From: Haemonchus contortus | Taxonomy: Eukaryota > Nematoda > Chromadorea > Rhabditida > Trichostrongylidae | Direction of reading: 5' to 3' | Assembly: GCA_000469685.2 (NCBI GenBank) | Contig: LS997562.1 | Coordinates: 9,748,007-9,812,006, forward strand | Length of the DNA: 64,000 nucleotides | Shown here: positions 26,267 through 39,798 of the stretch, in pieces | Layout of the letters: each line of letters opens with the position of its first letter | Numbering within the stretch: position 1 is the stretch's first letter | Position numbers and translations under genes: made by a program | The notes under the pieces: model-generated | What the model was told of the DNA's origin: nothing | Database searches by the model: none | The model's input: the letters and a program-made list of their open reading frames with translations, nothing else

Positions 26267-27259
26267 TGGATGCTTGGTGAGTGTTGGCTGAGAACGAGAA
26301 GAACACACAGTTGTTATGTGGAGGAGAAAACAGACAAAAAAAGAAAAACACCTCTCATTGACCATAAACAGCGGCATTACGGTAGGAAAAACATGATCAG
26401 AGAGCGACAGAACGAGAGTGTACGGTATGTATGAGAATTTGGGTGTGAACTCTCGTATCACCACAAAAGGTGGTGTCAATCGCTGTGATACAATAGCGGG
26501 GGGTCGATCGAGGGGCTGAAAAAAAGGCAAAGAAAAAGAGACAGAGCGATGAACGATCAATGAAAAATTCCTCCAGCTGGTTTTTTTTGGTTTTTTCATA
26601 AATGAATGATGAAAATGAAGGCAGCAAGCCACGCGCACATGCACACACTATTGCACTACAACATCCAACAATATACAAGAGCAAAGACATGATGACGATG
26701 ATGGCCGTTCACTAGCTGAACACTGAGCACATCATGGTTCTTGGGCTGATTGCGCGTCGATGTGTGATTGATGATGATGGTCGGAAAAGGGAATTGTTAT
26801 CGTGATTGTTGAAAGTAGAACGCTTAGAAGTCGTCTTCCATCACGTAAACCTGAAAATGCCATCTCAGATCGGTTCAGGAGGGCTTGAGGGAGGTAAAGT
26901 CAAGGTTTGGGTAGGGGTAGGTATAGGTTTCCCCAAGAAGACTCCTACTGCAGTCCTAATGTGGCGGGGTACCTCAATTTACTCTTCACTTTTGTGGCTA
27001 CTCGAGAGAAAAATTTGAAAATTCGCTCAGCCCATGTATGGAAAGATGGCGAGGGCGAAAGAAAGTCAAGCGTTCAGCGTCAATCGATATTCTATCCTTA
27101 AGCATCTTAGTAGTGTCAAGAAAGTTGCCCTGAATCTTGCCGCTTCCCATGTGTAAAGGGTGAGGATTCCAGACCTGGCCGAAAAAGGTCATAGCGGTTG
27201 GAGGGTCTTGTTCAGGTTGGAGCTCCTTATTCAGCGCTTTAAAGGACCCTATTCAAAGT

Positions 27260-30200
27260 CTAGGTAACCTTGCTAGCTCCGGCTTTTCCGGTAACAACAG
27301 ATGAACGGTGCTTGGCGCGGATCAGGTGCAGACTGGATTCAGCCTGATCGGCACGTCCTTCGGCATCTTCGAGCTCGTGCTGGTATCGTCTTACTCTCTG
27401 CAGGTTGGCCATTGTAACGGATTCCTGCAAAACGGTTTAGATCAGGGTTGTCCGACCAGAGAAAGGTTACCGTAGTCAAGGAGTAGATACTTACGGCCTC
27501 GGCAAGTTGCCTCTTTTGGATGTTCAACTTCTCCTGTAGACGGTCGGCAGTATCCTGAGCCATAACGAAGTTCTTGTGCTCCTCGTCCACCAACTGCTGG
27601 ATTTCCTTGATACGGCGGTCCTTCTTGCGAAGGGCGTTCTGGGTCTCCTTGTGTCTGGAACATCACAGATACATCAGATCACTGCCGTCGGTTGATAATC
27701 TGCCTACTACTGTATCAGCTACCGTACCTGCGGGTTTCCTCATCGAGAGCGGTCTCGAGGTCTCGAATACGGGTTTCGAGCTTGGCGATGACACGCTTTC
27801 CACCGAGGAGAGCGGCGGCTTCGGCTTCCTGGATCTGGACTTGGAGTTGCTTGACCTGGAAGGAACAATTGGGTCAACATGACGCTACCGTAATGCTGCC
27901 ATATCGTTTCAGGAATCAAAACCGTACTTGTTCCTCGAGAGACTTGCGGAGGGCATCGATCTTCATGGAGTGTTCCTGTTCCTCGTGCAATTGTTCGACG
28001 GCGCGAGCAGCATCGGCAAGTGCGCGGTTGGCACGCTCATCAGCAGCGTGCAGTTCCTTTGTGACCTAAACACCAAGAATTACTTGAAGTCGATGAGGGA
28101 GGGGATGGCAGTAACTAAGTTGGCTACAACTGGGTAACCGGGCGGGCACATCCGGTAACTAACCTCATCAAGATCGGCCTGGGCGGTTGAGAGTTCGGTT
28201 TCGAGTTTGTTCTTGATCGAAGTAAGGTTGTTGTTGATAGCAGACAGGTCAGCAATACGTCCATTAGCCTCTTCGAGATCAATCTCGGCCTGCTTACGAG
28301 CACGGATAGCGTTGTCAAGAGCGGTCTTAGCCTCTTCAAGTTCAGCCGAAAGGGCAGCGACCTGAAAGTAAACCAATGACTCAGGTACACCCACGCTCCA
28401 GCGTTCCCCCCGCAACAATTCCCAAGTTTCGCTCAAGTTTCATAGCTCAGCTCAGCCCCACGAGTCAGCTACGGGGAAAAAACGTCGGCACCACAGCTGT
28501 TCACCTACTTATCCGCAGTTTGACGTCCGTAAGGTACCGTAACACAACATGTTACACTTGGGAGAGTGTAATTCGGCGCGAAAGCCAAGAAAAATGCTAT
28601 GAAGCAACGGATCCGACAAAGCCAGCTAGCAACTACCTTTCGCTGAGCCAAAGCGTATTGGTCGAGCACTTGCTGGAGTTGGCGTTGAGTATCCTCGAGG
28701 GTAGCCTGGAGGATCTTGAGCTGTTCAGATTGTTTCTTGATCGTCTTCTGGGCTTCAATGTTAGCACGGTTCAGGTTATCGACGGTCATTTCGAGCTCGG
28801 CAATTTCGGCTTGGTACTTCTTCTTCAGTCGGGAGATCTCCGCCTAAATGGGTCATTTGGATGTGTCGTTTATATCAAGTTACGGTAAAGCGATTACGGT
28901 ACCTTCATGCGGGCCTCAGCATCAGCCAAAGCGGCGGTCAAGCGGTCGATCTCGAATTGCATGTTTTTGCGAAGAGCTTCCATTTCTTCCTCCTGTAAAA
29001 CTTTCCTTAATGGGAGCTAGGGGACCATATATGGCCGTATACGGACCTTCTCTTGAAGTCTGCGTTCCATTTCGATGCGCAGGGCCTGGAGTTCGGCAAG
29101 AGCACGCTGAGCACGGTTTTCGGCATCGCGGCGTTGAGCATCGGCTTCCTAGAAGGGATATCGTTGAAGGTATCAATGAGATGGTCATCTAGGGTACCAC
29201 CTTTTACGGCAGCACCCACTGAGGACTATTCTCACCTTGAGGGCAGTCTGAAGTTCGCGAATTTCGCCAGCGAGACGGGCATTTTCCAGATCCAGCTCGT
29301 GCAGTTTGCGGTTAGCATCGGCAAGAGCCTCTTTAGCCTCATGGAGCTCATCTGAAAACGGGTTCAGTCACCCGGGTATCACGCTAGCCATCTATGGCAA
29401 TTTAGCCTAGGGCCAACTACTAACCGTGGAGCTTCTTGTTTTCTCTGGCGAGAGCTTCTTTCTGTTCAACGGCCTTTTCGTAGAGATGCTTCATCTTCTG
29501 TAGTTCGGCATTAGCAGCGCGAAGTTCACGTTGCACAGCTTCGAGCTCCACGGTCAATTCATCGATGCGGACCTAAAAGGGTATGGGATTGGTATTGCTA
29601 CGGAAACCCCTATAGGGTAAGGTGACGTACCTTCAGTTCGGCGCATTGCTTCTCAAGTTGCTCCTTGGCTCTTTCGAGGATGGCGATAGTGTTCTGGGCC
29701 TTCTCGAGGTCTACGATGAGTACCTCAACCTCGGATTGGAGACGACTCTTAGCCTTCTCGAGCTGGCTGATCTTCTGGAGCATAATCTCAATCTGTTCTT
29801 CATATTCGGCCTGCTTCTGGAGCATCTTCTTGCGCAGGTCTTCAACTTCTTCGTGGTGGAGAGCAACCTAAAATGGAATTACTTCAGCTTGACAGAACCT
29901 CCCGAGCCCTAAGAGCCATACCTCTGCATCGAATTTGCTCTTCCACTGGGTGATTTCTGTGTTAGCCAAGTTCAGCTTATGCTCAGCATCAGAACGAGCC
30001 ACGGATTCTTCATCAAGAGCTTGGCGTACAGAGTCGAGTTCAAGCTGTACTTGATGCAATTGAGACTGGAGCTGGGAGCGTTCCTGAAATGATGGCCCGG
30101 ATTATGTAGCTGTAAAGTGCCGCCAAAGTAAATCCCCGGTACGGCCGGCCCGTTCATCATTGACTCCGGCCCATAGAGGGAGAGGAGCTCAGCGCCATTC

Positions 30201-33200
30201 AGCAATCTGCGTCTTCAGAAGCAGTTTGGCAGCAGCTACCTACCTTCTATTCATATCATCATCTAGGATCCCTTTGAAACTGCCCTGAACTACTTCAAGG
30301 CCGATTGTGGAGCCATGTCAGAGGAATCGGTCAGTTTCACTCAAATTTTCTGATTGATTTGTCGGTATCAACTCTCAGGGGCCATTTCCTGGGCAGGAAT
30401 GCCCTCCAACCTCTGTAGCAGGTGCTGGGCCTCTGTAGGGAAGCAAGGACTTTCCCGAACTTCCCCAAAAACTTCCTCTCTTTCAGGTTCTTATATGTAC
30501 ACCAGCAGGCTTGGGCGAATTGTTGGGTGAATTGCTAAAAGTAGCCGTCATTGGCTAATCCTACCAAATTCATCATCCAGCAATCGGCCCAGGGCCGATC
30601 CATCAAGCAATCCCCCTACCTCGGAGGCTATCGTTTGCTTTACGGAAATTCTTTCCTACTCTATTATGGATTCAGCTAATTTAGCCCGGCTACCTAATCG
30701 TTTTCCGACTGTCAGATTACAATGGAAAAAGGCCTTCCAGATCTCGTCATCAAATAAAAATACATTGCCAGCAGCAATCTTTCAATGCCCAAGCGCCCAC
30801 CATTTGGGTGTTTCTAACAAATTGACGTAAAAAATTCCACATCGTCATTTGGTCAGGTGATTTCGGTTTGCGACGTATTTACCCCGGGTTATGACGCACG
30901 AATTTAAATATAACAAGACGATCACAGGCGAAAACATCCGGGAGCCACGACTTTATCATAAACATCTTCCACCCAGCTGAGTCACCAAGCTTAGGTCATC
31001 AACCCCCGTCAGAACCACTAAATAAGGGGACCAGGGCAATCCGTTTGGATGTAGTGGCATACCTCGGATGGAAACCCTGCAGGACTCCCATCACCACTTT
31101 TCCGTGGACAGAACCACCAACTGTTTCAGCTGACGGATTGGTGGTCAACGGCTGATTGCTACAACTACAGTAACTTCTCCACCTATAGGTACGGTAGTTT
31201 CGCCTTCTCCCAAAGTTGGAAGTCCCTAGTGGGATTTTTGCCTTGGTCCAAGTTACGTATAAGTTTAGTTTCATCACGATATTGGCCATCTCGGATTTCA
31301 GGCATCAATTAAGAAACGATTTATGTCCATGCCGTGTGAAAATTGACACCCAGTAAAGTCGGCGGAGAATGGTTGAGCTCAGATTTCTACCGCCATAAAT
31401 AGACAACTTCCCCGAAGAAACTTTCAGGAATACTTGAGCGAACTGGAAACCGAATGAGCCCTTTCTCCCACAAAAATGTTCAGTTTCAAAAAATTCGAGC
31501 CCATTCGGTTCATCCATGTACGGGATACTGGTAGCGCCCAGCTACTCGAGCCTGCCTGAGTTCAATGCCATGCTTTTCTCTAGCGAATTCCCGAATCGAA
31601 TTCGAATTCTGATTTCCCAAAACTCTACGGGAAAACTGGAGGGAGCAGGCTATTTCCCAAATAAAGCCTCAGATCCATAGCCAGAACTGTAAGCCCGAAC
31701 GAACTCACCCGCTCGGCATCTTCCAAACGACGTCTGGCCTCCTCAAGCTGTTGGGCAAGAGTGTATTTTACGTGTTGCAGGTTGTCGAGCTGTACCTTCT
31801 GATCGTGAACCTCCTGAAAAAGCCCATTTCGTTAATCAATATCAATCAATTCCCATTGATCAATAACCATTGTCTGTATGTACGGAGGAAATGCATGCCC
31901 CATGGTGTGGCAGGCAATTCTTGAAGTGTTGGGTATGCTCGCGTGCGATGTTTATTCTGGCGTGTCGCTGATGTCATGTCATCCTCCGCAGTAGATAAGC
32001 TTGAAAAACCGGTACGTAACGATGAAAATGACGCCATTTTGGTGTATCTGTCGTAACTACGACCGTAATGTTTTTAGTGCATCAGCGACGGTGTGAGAAG
32101 TAAACTGATTGGTGTGGACGTAAAAATGCACACGAAAATTTTGGGAATGCGTAAATATTGAAAGGAATTCCAGAGCGGAATCAATCGAAAATCGGATTTG
32201 TTTGTTTTGTGGGGATGGTGTCAAGTGGCTGCCAAGACGTCATCCAGGACAAAAACACTTTTGGGTTTAGTCTGACCTATTCCTACTGCGAATCCAACCT
32301 TCAGAAGAAAAAGGAGGTCACGTCCTTAAACTGATACCTTACAATTACCGCTCTGAAAAGCACTATGGATACAATTCGTGGCGCCGCATTGGGCAGGAGT
32401 AGGCCCCAATTAAAAAAATAAGCAGGAAGAAGAAAATCCAATGGTTACCTTGAGGAGATCGTTGTTTTCAGCCTGAAGGCGTTGACGTTGCTGGGCGAGG
32501 TCATTTACGTGTCTGTTGAGGTCCTCCACCTGAAAAAGACCATTACGGTAGATGAATACCGTACCACTTTAAAGATGACCGCGTACCTTATTGGAAAGTT
32601 CGATCGTCTGTGCCTCAAATCGCTCAGCAGCCTTCTCGGCAACATGCTGAAAAAGAATCAGATCATTTGGGTAAAGGAAGGGTGTGGGAGGAAATGGAAG
32701 TAGAGATCGGGAGTCAGATGGGACAAGTAATTGATTGCGTGGCAAGAAGGATAGGAAGGAAGGGGCTCAGAAGGGAGAAGTCAATTGGCGCAGAATACTG
32801 TACGCCGAAAATACCGTACTCGACCCTAAGTAGGAAGTTCGAAGGAGCAGCTTTCTCGTAGTGATTTCGGTCCAACTTGTATTGGTCATTCTGTACAGTT
32901 CTCGTCTGGAAAATGGGCCTCTACAGCTATTCGAGTGGTGGATGATGGATTTGTCAATCTCCACAATCCAGCTTAGAAGTTGAATGCATGGCGCACAGCA
33001 CAGGAACTGACCGGAGCTCAAATTTCGAGAGCTTCACGCCTTGTTCTTCTACATTACCATGTTGTTTTTTCAATAGAAGAGAATTGTGCGCCGACTGACG
33101 GTCAGACGCCTTTCTCGGTATGCGCCATACCCTTCACTTCCACTCAGGATCGTTATAGTCTTTGGATGGGTTTCCGATGTACACAGGGGATCTATCGATT

Positions 33201-36200
33201 TGTGGGTCAATGCTTCACCTTCCCGGACAGGTCTGGCACAAACCTACCCGGATATCCCATTATCCCAGTCCATAAAGGGTTTTTAGTCCCAACAGTGTCG
33301 CCATCACTTCACACATACCTCCCAGCTGTCCAGCTGTCGTTTATTTCAAACATCTGGACGACTTTTTCTTGTCGTTTTGTTACTTTCAGCCATTTTGCAT
33401 GGTGAAGTGTCCTTGGAATGTCCCGGTCATTATGTGAGGTATTTCCGCTGTATGGCTAGTATTTCAACGGTTGGTTCGGTGGGTTGATGGAATGAGAGGG
33501 GTGTATGTATAAGAAGACTGTTTTTGAGACCAAGCGTATGTGTATGTTGAGTGTAAGATTGCCGCCTGCGCTTTACACCGCCGTCGTTGCGTGGCCGTCG
33601 TCGGCTGCAATGCCAGCCAGCCAGCCAGCCAGCTCAACGATCTCCAGCCCACATCTATACCAAGAAATTGCCAGTCAGAAGTCAGACTACCCACACATGC
33701 GAGCTGAGAAGGACGCCTTCACACGCCTTCTGTAAATTAGGTGTTTCCTTCAGAATATGCACTATATGTCACGCCATATCCTAGAATTTCAGCCCGTGAA
33801 AGTTCTGGGAAAAAATCCCCACATGGACATGCAATATTGCCATTTTTCTATGAAACTGAATATATTCATGGGTGTACTGTATGGGTATCAAATTACCGTC
33901 TGACGTGTGAAGGGGCGACCACTGGTGCAAACAGAAAAAGCTAAGTTCCCTCTCAAAACTCCCTGCTGTCCCGAGTGGGGCCCCAAAGTTCAGATCTGGA
34001 ACCTTTCTATTTATTTTAGAAATGAACTTTCGATGTCTGAAGTAGGTGCTTCTTGGCGGGTGGGTGAAGAGGTGTGAGCGGGGGTGGAGGGCTCGGATGA
34101 ACATCTGGATTGAGCTTCATCAATCTGCCGATCCATGGCCGACTAGCTCTTGCCACCAACCACTTGATCGAGTAAGCGTCACCCGCGTCGGCATGGGCTT
34201 GGGCGATCGTCAAAGGAGCAGATCTGGATCTGGACTGGTAAGAGGGCGTATTGTGCGAGCCTGGGACTGGATTGTATCGATTCAAAGGGTGATTACCACT
34301 TCGAAAAGCCCTCCTTCATAACCCATTCCAACTGGGCAATTAGGCCATAGGCCAACTGGACCTATAGGCGAGCAGGGAAGAGTTAGATCTCCCAGAAGGG
34401 AACCATCACCAACCAGATCGTGTTTGTAGTTTTGACCGAAAGAAAACTTCAAGTATTCCCCTTCCCTGGATGACTCGTCTAATCCCTCTACCGCAACCCA
34501 ATCAATCCCAAGCAACGGATTTCCCGCGACGCAAGTGATAATAGCCTTCTCAGCTAAATCTAAAGCTGATGTTTTCTTCGAACGAGTTCCCATGGGAGGT
34601 GTCTTGAATGCGATACTGCACTTCCGAAGTGCAATGGTGACTAGTTCGCAGCGTTTCCAAGCACTTCTCCCGGTTATTGCCAGGCCATTAAAGAAATGGT
34701 GGAGGTCTTAACGTTGAAGTGACTGTAATAACTGCCTTTATATTCCCACGTGCTTCATGTGTTTATGAGAAACGGTTGGGAGAGGTATGTCACGTACAGG
34801 GCCGGATTTCTCTACGAGGCCGACTGTCGGGGTTGTGAAGCCGCCAGGAGTTCGTCAAGGGTGTTCGTGATGGGTTTGTAGGCCAAGGATTAGTTGATCC
34901 GAAAAGTGCGTGCGATGTGTTTGCTGACGTTCCTGTGTGAAGAGTCGTCTGGTGAAGAGCGAAAAGTTGAGGGAAAAAGTAAAGGTGTGAAGGTTAGACC
35001 GATCAGGTGACGATTACTTCTTTTGAGATGCGCCATGCACCTACATTTCAGAGAGAATTCCAGTACTATCCGACCGGGTAGGCTTGTTCAGGGAATGCTG
35101 TCCGAGTCGGCCTGGGTCAACATTGTTGCTCTCGGTCTCCGGACAAGTTTGGAGCCGAGCGATCAAAAATGAAGAGAAGGAATGTTCGGTGGGGCTGATG
35201 GATCCGAACCTTCTCAAATGTGAAGGGTCTTGGCCACCATCTACTCCACGAATGTAGCAACTCCCCGACACATTCCAAAAGTTTGAACCTGAATCACCGC
35301 TCAACTAAGGCAGCCCAGGAATCCTGAAAACTTTGTGGTCCCTGAATATGGCCCAGTCGGCCTAAGAAGGCAGGTAGAGTCGGTAGGGTATGAGTAGTGT
35401 TGTTAAGCTCCACCGAGCCCTGCGATTAATCCCTAAGCTTCTTACGATCCCGAAAATGCAATCGTTTCCGGGAAGACCCCCTTACATCTCTGGGATTATA
35501 GCTTAGGGATCGCATCAAAGGATAAACGTGTTGCAGAATTTCCTAGAGCGGGGTAAGACATCGTCCAATTTTTTATAGAGGCCCTGCATCCCGTTCCCGA
35601 CCATTATGAAGCACTAGAGGTATCTCCCATCTGTCAAGAGCGTTCAGAAGCAAACGTGCTGGAGCCCATCCGAACTTCCTGAATCCCCTGGCTTGCCCTA
35701 ACCTTTAAGTAACTGTGATTCCTAACTCAAGCAGTAACCTCTGCGACCTTTCGTCAATCCACTCATCCAAAGCTAAACCGGTGAATCGACGACACTCGGC
35801 TGTGCTCACTCAAGCCATCATCAGCCATCGGCGCGATTGTTTACCCGCCTGGAGTGTCGCGAAAAATGAAACTCTCGACAAAGTCGACGAAATCATCGTA
35901 TCGATTCATTGGATTTTTTTCAAAAATTGGATCAATCAATAATCGGTAAATGAAACGTTTTTGGACGAGTTAGTTCTTTCTCAATGTTTACAGCCACTTA
36001 CAGAACAATCTTATCTCTGTCTCGGTTCTAATTCAACAAACTGATGATCCCTTTGTGAAGTGTCGGAACCCTTTGAGAATACGGTATCTGCAGTTTTTTC
36101 TTACAGTAAACTCGAGCGAATTTTTCTGGAATGCAACTGCTAGCTGAGGTATTTCGTGCAACAGCAGTGGCTTTCAGGGCACAGACATTTTTCTGACTTT

Positions 36201-39200
36201 CCGCCACGACAGAGAACAAATGACGTCGTTTTGGAAGGTCATTTGTCAAAGATATTTGGCTCGTATAGGGTAGCGCACGGAGGCGGCTAAAAGCCACTTC
36301 TGCAAACCCTGCTGGTGGCACATTTGTTCGGTTCAGGTGCAATTGTAGGCGACAAAGTATTTTACAACCCAGTGACGAGGTTAGCAGATCTCCCGGGGTA
36401 CTTCTTCCAGGAGGCAACCGTTAAACCCTCGAGCAATTCTACAGAGGCTCTGAATTGGGATTCGGGGAGCACATAAACGATCCCAGGTAGGTCTAAGAGA
36501 ATAAGTATAGAGTGGGGATCCGGACTGGCCGAGGAATTTAACAATCTACACAGGCAAATAGATTGTGAAGTACAATGATTGTAATGCTCTTTCGTATTCC
36601 CATAGTCCATAGGAACGATTCCCATTCGGGTCAGCAGAATCCCCAGACCATTAATAGATGATTTGCATTAGAATTTCCTGGACCTCCAACTCGGCTACCC
36701 CACCCATTGCGACAATTGGATGCTCCTTCAAATACATTTTTGGATTGTTGTCGAATATGTGGCGCATCCTAGAGAATTCACCATCCTCCCTCTATTGACT
36801 ATAGGTCTCCCCTTCCACTATCCTTTCCCATGTGTACGATTACCCGAAAGCGAGAGGGATAACCTCGTGAACCACCTTTTCCAGTAGTCTTAGAGGGTAC
36901 TCAACCTACCGTACCCCCAGTAATGTGGTGTGGGCTTTTCAAAATAGATTTTAGTTTTTCTAGGTTGTGTTGTAAAGTATGCACTCTACGGACGAAAAAA
37001 TTAGGATGTCCATCAAGAGGGGTCCAGTAAAACGTGAACTGTGCTCAGAAAAGAAAGAAAACATTCCGTTAAGCTGGAACAGCTGTCCACCTCGCCTACC
37101 ACCAGCTAGCAGCCCTCTGTGGGCGAATCGTAAAAATCTCCTCGGGATTTCATGTTTTACAGCGTTCGAAAAATCACGCCTTCAATCATCCTTTTTCTCA
37201 AGACAGCCGCTTACAAATACTATGATGGCTCTGGGGACAGACTTCCCGTATGGGATTAATTTTTTCGGGGATACACCTTTGTTAGGGAACACCTTCTATG
37301 AACCCTGAATGGCAGCTCAATGACAAATAGCTTCGCCATCATTAGGGGGCTCCTATGCCGTGGAGACGGCTAATCCTCAGGGCTCAATAACTCTTTACTG
37401 CGGCGCTCTTGGCAGACTCTTCGTCAGACTTGGGCCATTTAGCTTTTGGGTGTATTCTTTCGAAACAATGAGGAATGTAGCAATCAAAGAGGAAACAGGA
37501 GAAAATGCTGTGGGAGACGATTGAACGGGAGCAGTAGCAGATGATAAGATGTGATATGATATGATAACGGAAAATTGTGAAATTACCTTATCCTTCTGAA
37601 CCTGATCGATTGTAGCAGTAAGTTCGATCACTTCATGCTGGAGGCGTTGACGTTCGCGATCGATCCTATACGATATCACTTATCATTTAACCAGTAAATG
37701 GATTTTCGGGTAATATTGGTACCGTAGGACCAACAGGGCTCGAATGCAGGGTGCCGAGTCTTTTACCCTTCTTGCCTCTTCTGCCTGAACTACTGCCCAA
37801 GCTCGGTTGTCTTAGTGGGTAATTCATCTCCTTGACGACCTTATGGGCACATTCGGTCACCCGATTGCTCGAATATCTCTTATTTCCAGAATGATTTATA
37901 TTTGGGTACTCCAATGACATGGTTTGAGCTAATAGAAAGTCCATCGTTAAGGGGAAAAGCCATTCTATCAAAGAAAAAGCCTCGTGATATCCCATGTGCA
38001 TGACTGGGCCGATTCCTGGAGATCCCCAGAGACAACGAGGGCTCGTCAATCTACAACCCATGACTATTGCTTTCGTGTGCTTGAAACATTATGTGTTGTT
38101 ACCCGTCCGAGAGAAGATCATCATTACAACACCCGAATGGCAAATTCCCCGTCGGAAGGTGGATTTCTCACTGCCTCTCCGGGATTTCTCTGTTGCCATC
38201 ACTCCACCGAAGAGAACACCCTTCTGGCACTCTCCACCATTGACCCAGTATTTCGATGGTGCTAGGGATGTGGCAGAGTTATCAGTCAGAGCGCGATGAC
38301 TGTGTAAAGAGCCGTGGCAGCCGACATCGGCAAGCGCGAGGGAAGTTGGCTATAGGCTCGGAAAATGCTTCGTAAGTCAAGCGCCACGATATTTTGAAGA
38401 CGGATCATCGATATCGAACATGAATCAAACAAAATCGCAAAAAATAGAGCAGTGAAGAAGCTGGGTCTCCCCTTTACCCACAAAATTTCCCCAAGTTCAG
38501 ACCTATTCGAAAAAGATCAGCCCGGAAGCGATGGGACCTTCCTCACGCTATTCCTGTCAGTAAAGATCTCCCCGAGGGCTTGAAACGTCACAGCGGTTGG
38601 CTCACTTGGCGTTTTTCTTCTGCAGTTGTTCGACCTGATCCTGATAGTCAAGGCAGGCATCCTGATGCTTCTTACGCAGCACATTCATAGCATCTTCGGA
38701 TTCGAGCTGCGATTCTTCGAGCAGCTTACGCAGCTTGATCAGTTCACCCTCGCGTTTGCGGTTTGATTCGATCTGGAAAAATCGATATATTGATCGGTGT
38801 TACCGTATACGGATTCGTGCAAGAAAATGTAATCATTCGTTAAATCGTTTTGCCTCAAGAAGGTCTCAATATCGCCCTAATCCCAATAAGACCCTATCAA
38901 TCGAATTTGCAAATCTGACTGATTGACGATCTTTTGGCGCATTCCAAAGAAATCACATCAATTTTCCGCCCGGTCCGGTAAGCCCCAAACAAAAATTTCC
39001 AACAAATTTCCTACGCAACAAAATAGTTTCTTGGCGTAAATTTCGAAGACAAGCGGGAATATTGATCGTTATTGATTACCTGGCTGTCGGTTGTTCCTTC
39101 AGCATCTTCGAGACGATCAGTGAGGGCGATCAGTTGGACGCTAAGATCAGCACGTTCACGTTCGATCTGAAACAGCGAGGGTTTCTCCCTTTTTTCCCAT

Positions 39201-39798
39201 GCTAATTGAACTTGCATATAGATGTCATCTACAATTACCTAGGTAAAGTAAAACAAGTAAATCTAATAAATAATGCTAATTAAGAGCACTATGATAGATG
39301 TATAGGTACATAGAGTAACCTTATCAAAGGACAAGAAAACCAAAACGAATCTTTTTACATTTTTCAAGGTTCCTACCCTGAAAACCTTCAAAACGAGAAG
39401 AGATCATGGATCAATACTTATGATTTCTATTAGAAACAGGCACTTACTCTGTTGCGGAGCTCGCGCTCAGATTCGAGATCCTCCTGGAGGAGTCGGATTT
39501 TGTCCTAAAAACAGTCAGCATCAAATAGTTCTATCGTCATAGCCCACAAATGATCCCCACACAAACTTCCTAGGGAATCGGCTAGCACACCCATAGGCTC
39601 CCATAGGTGAGATTTCGCTAATACTAAAGGGGATTAGGGTATAAATCCACTGAGATGGAATTAAGTGCTTACCTCGAGACGAGTAAGGGAGCCAAGATCG
39701 GCGACGGACATACTGCCAAATGGGGCACCAAAGGCGCTCATGGATGGTGACTTGTAGACTGCTGCCTGTGAAGGCGACCTGTATAAGTTGGCTGACAT
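27260..39798 (-). CDS. unc-15: Paramyosin, complete 20-exon gene
   Basis: Coiled-coil core protein of invertebrate muscle thick filaments. Exons, 5' to 3': 39798-39673, 39504-39448, 39166-39080, 38772-38606, 37665-37587, 32646-32587, 32529-32449, 31813-31709, 30083-29922, 29867-29631, 29572-29425, 29351-29236, 29148-29047, 28992-28903, 28843-28637, 28361-28164, 28065-27928, 27855-27728, 27654-27495, 27424-27260. All join in phase to 870 codons plus stop, close to C. elegans UNC-15. The non-helical head [19 protein letters not shown] carries the serine-rich repeats known as phosphorylation sites in the worm protein. The rod is a continuous heptad coiled coil; recognisable blocks include [56 protein letters not shown] and [20 protein letters not shown]. 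The tail is [15 protein letters not shown]. The 4.9-kb intron 5 and about 1.6-kb intron 8 are long. All acceptors are CAG or TAG. Abundant synonymous C/G-ending codons suggest high expression. Confidence 0.97.
32647..37586 (-). other. 4.9-kb paramyosin intron 5
   Basis: No coding exon was recognised. It contains a CCAG-repeat patch (about 33611-33630) and three copies of the GCATGGCGCAT tail motif (32981, 35022, 36751). In some invertebrates a shorter paramyosin form comes from an internal promoter; I see no direct evidence of one here, but the size of this intron leaves room for an enhancer or promoter. Confidence 0.5.

Larger units (their letters stand above)
21955..27259. other. Intergenic region between the pcid-2 and paramyosin genes
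   Basis: About 5.3 kb without a supportable gene. It holds SINE copy B (25289-25600), a tail-motif copy (25655-25690), a poly-G tract (26248-26266) and purine-rich low-complexity DNA. It includes the PCID2 upstream region and the paramyosin 3' untranslated region, whose polyadenylation site I could not place. The longest open frame (26159-26644 minus) is proline/phenylalanine-rich low complexity. Confidence 0.6.

Noticed and set aside
26159..26644. 161-codon minus-strand open frame
   Set aside because: Low-complexity proline and phenylalanine runs produced by the poly-G tract and purine-rich DNA.
28376..28888. 170-codon plus-strand open frame
   Set aside because: It lies antisense to paramyosin exon 15 and is a shadow of the coiled-coil reading frame.
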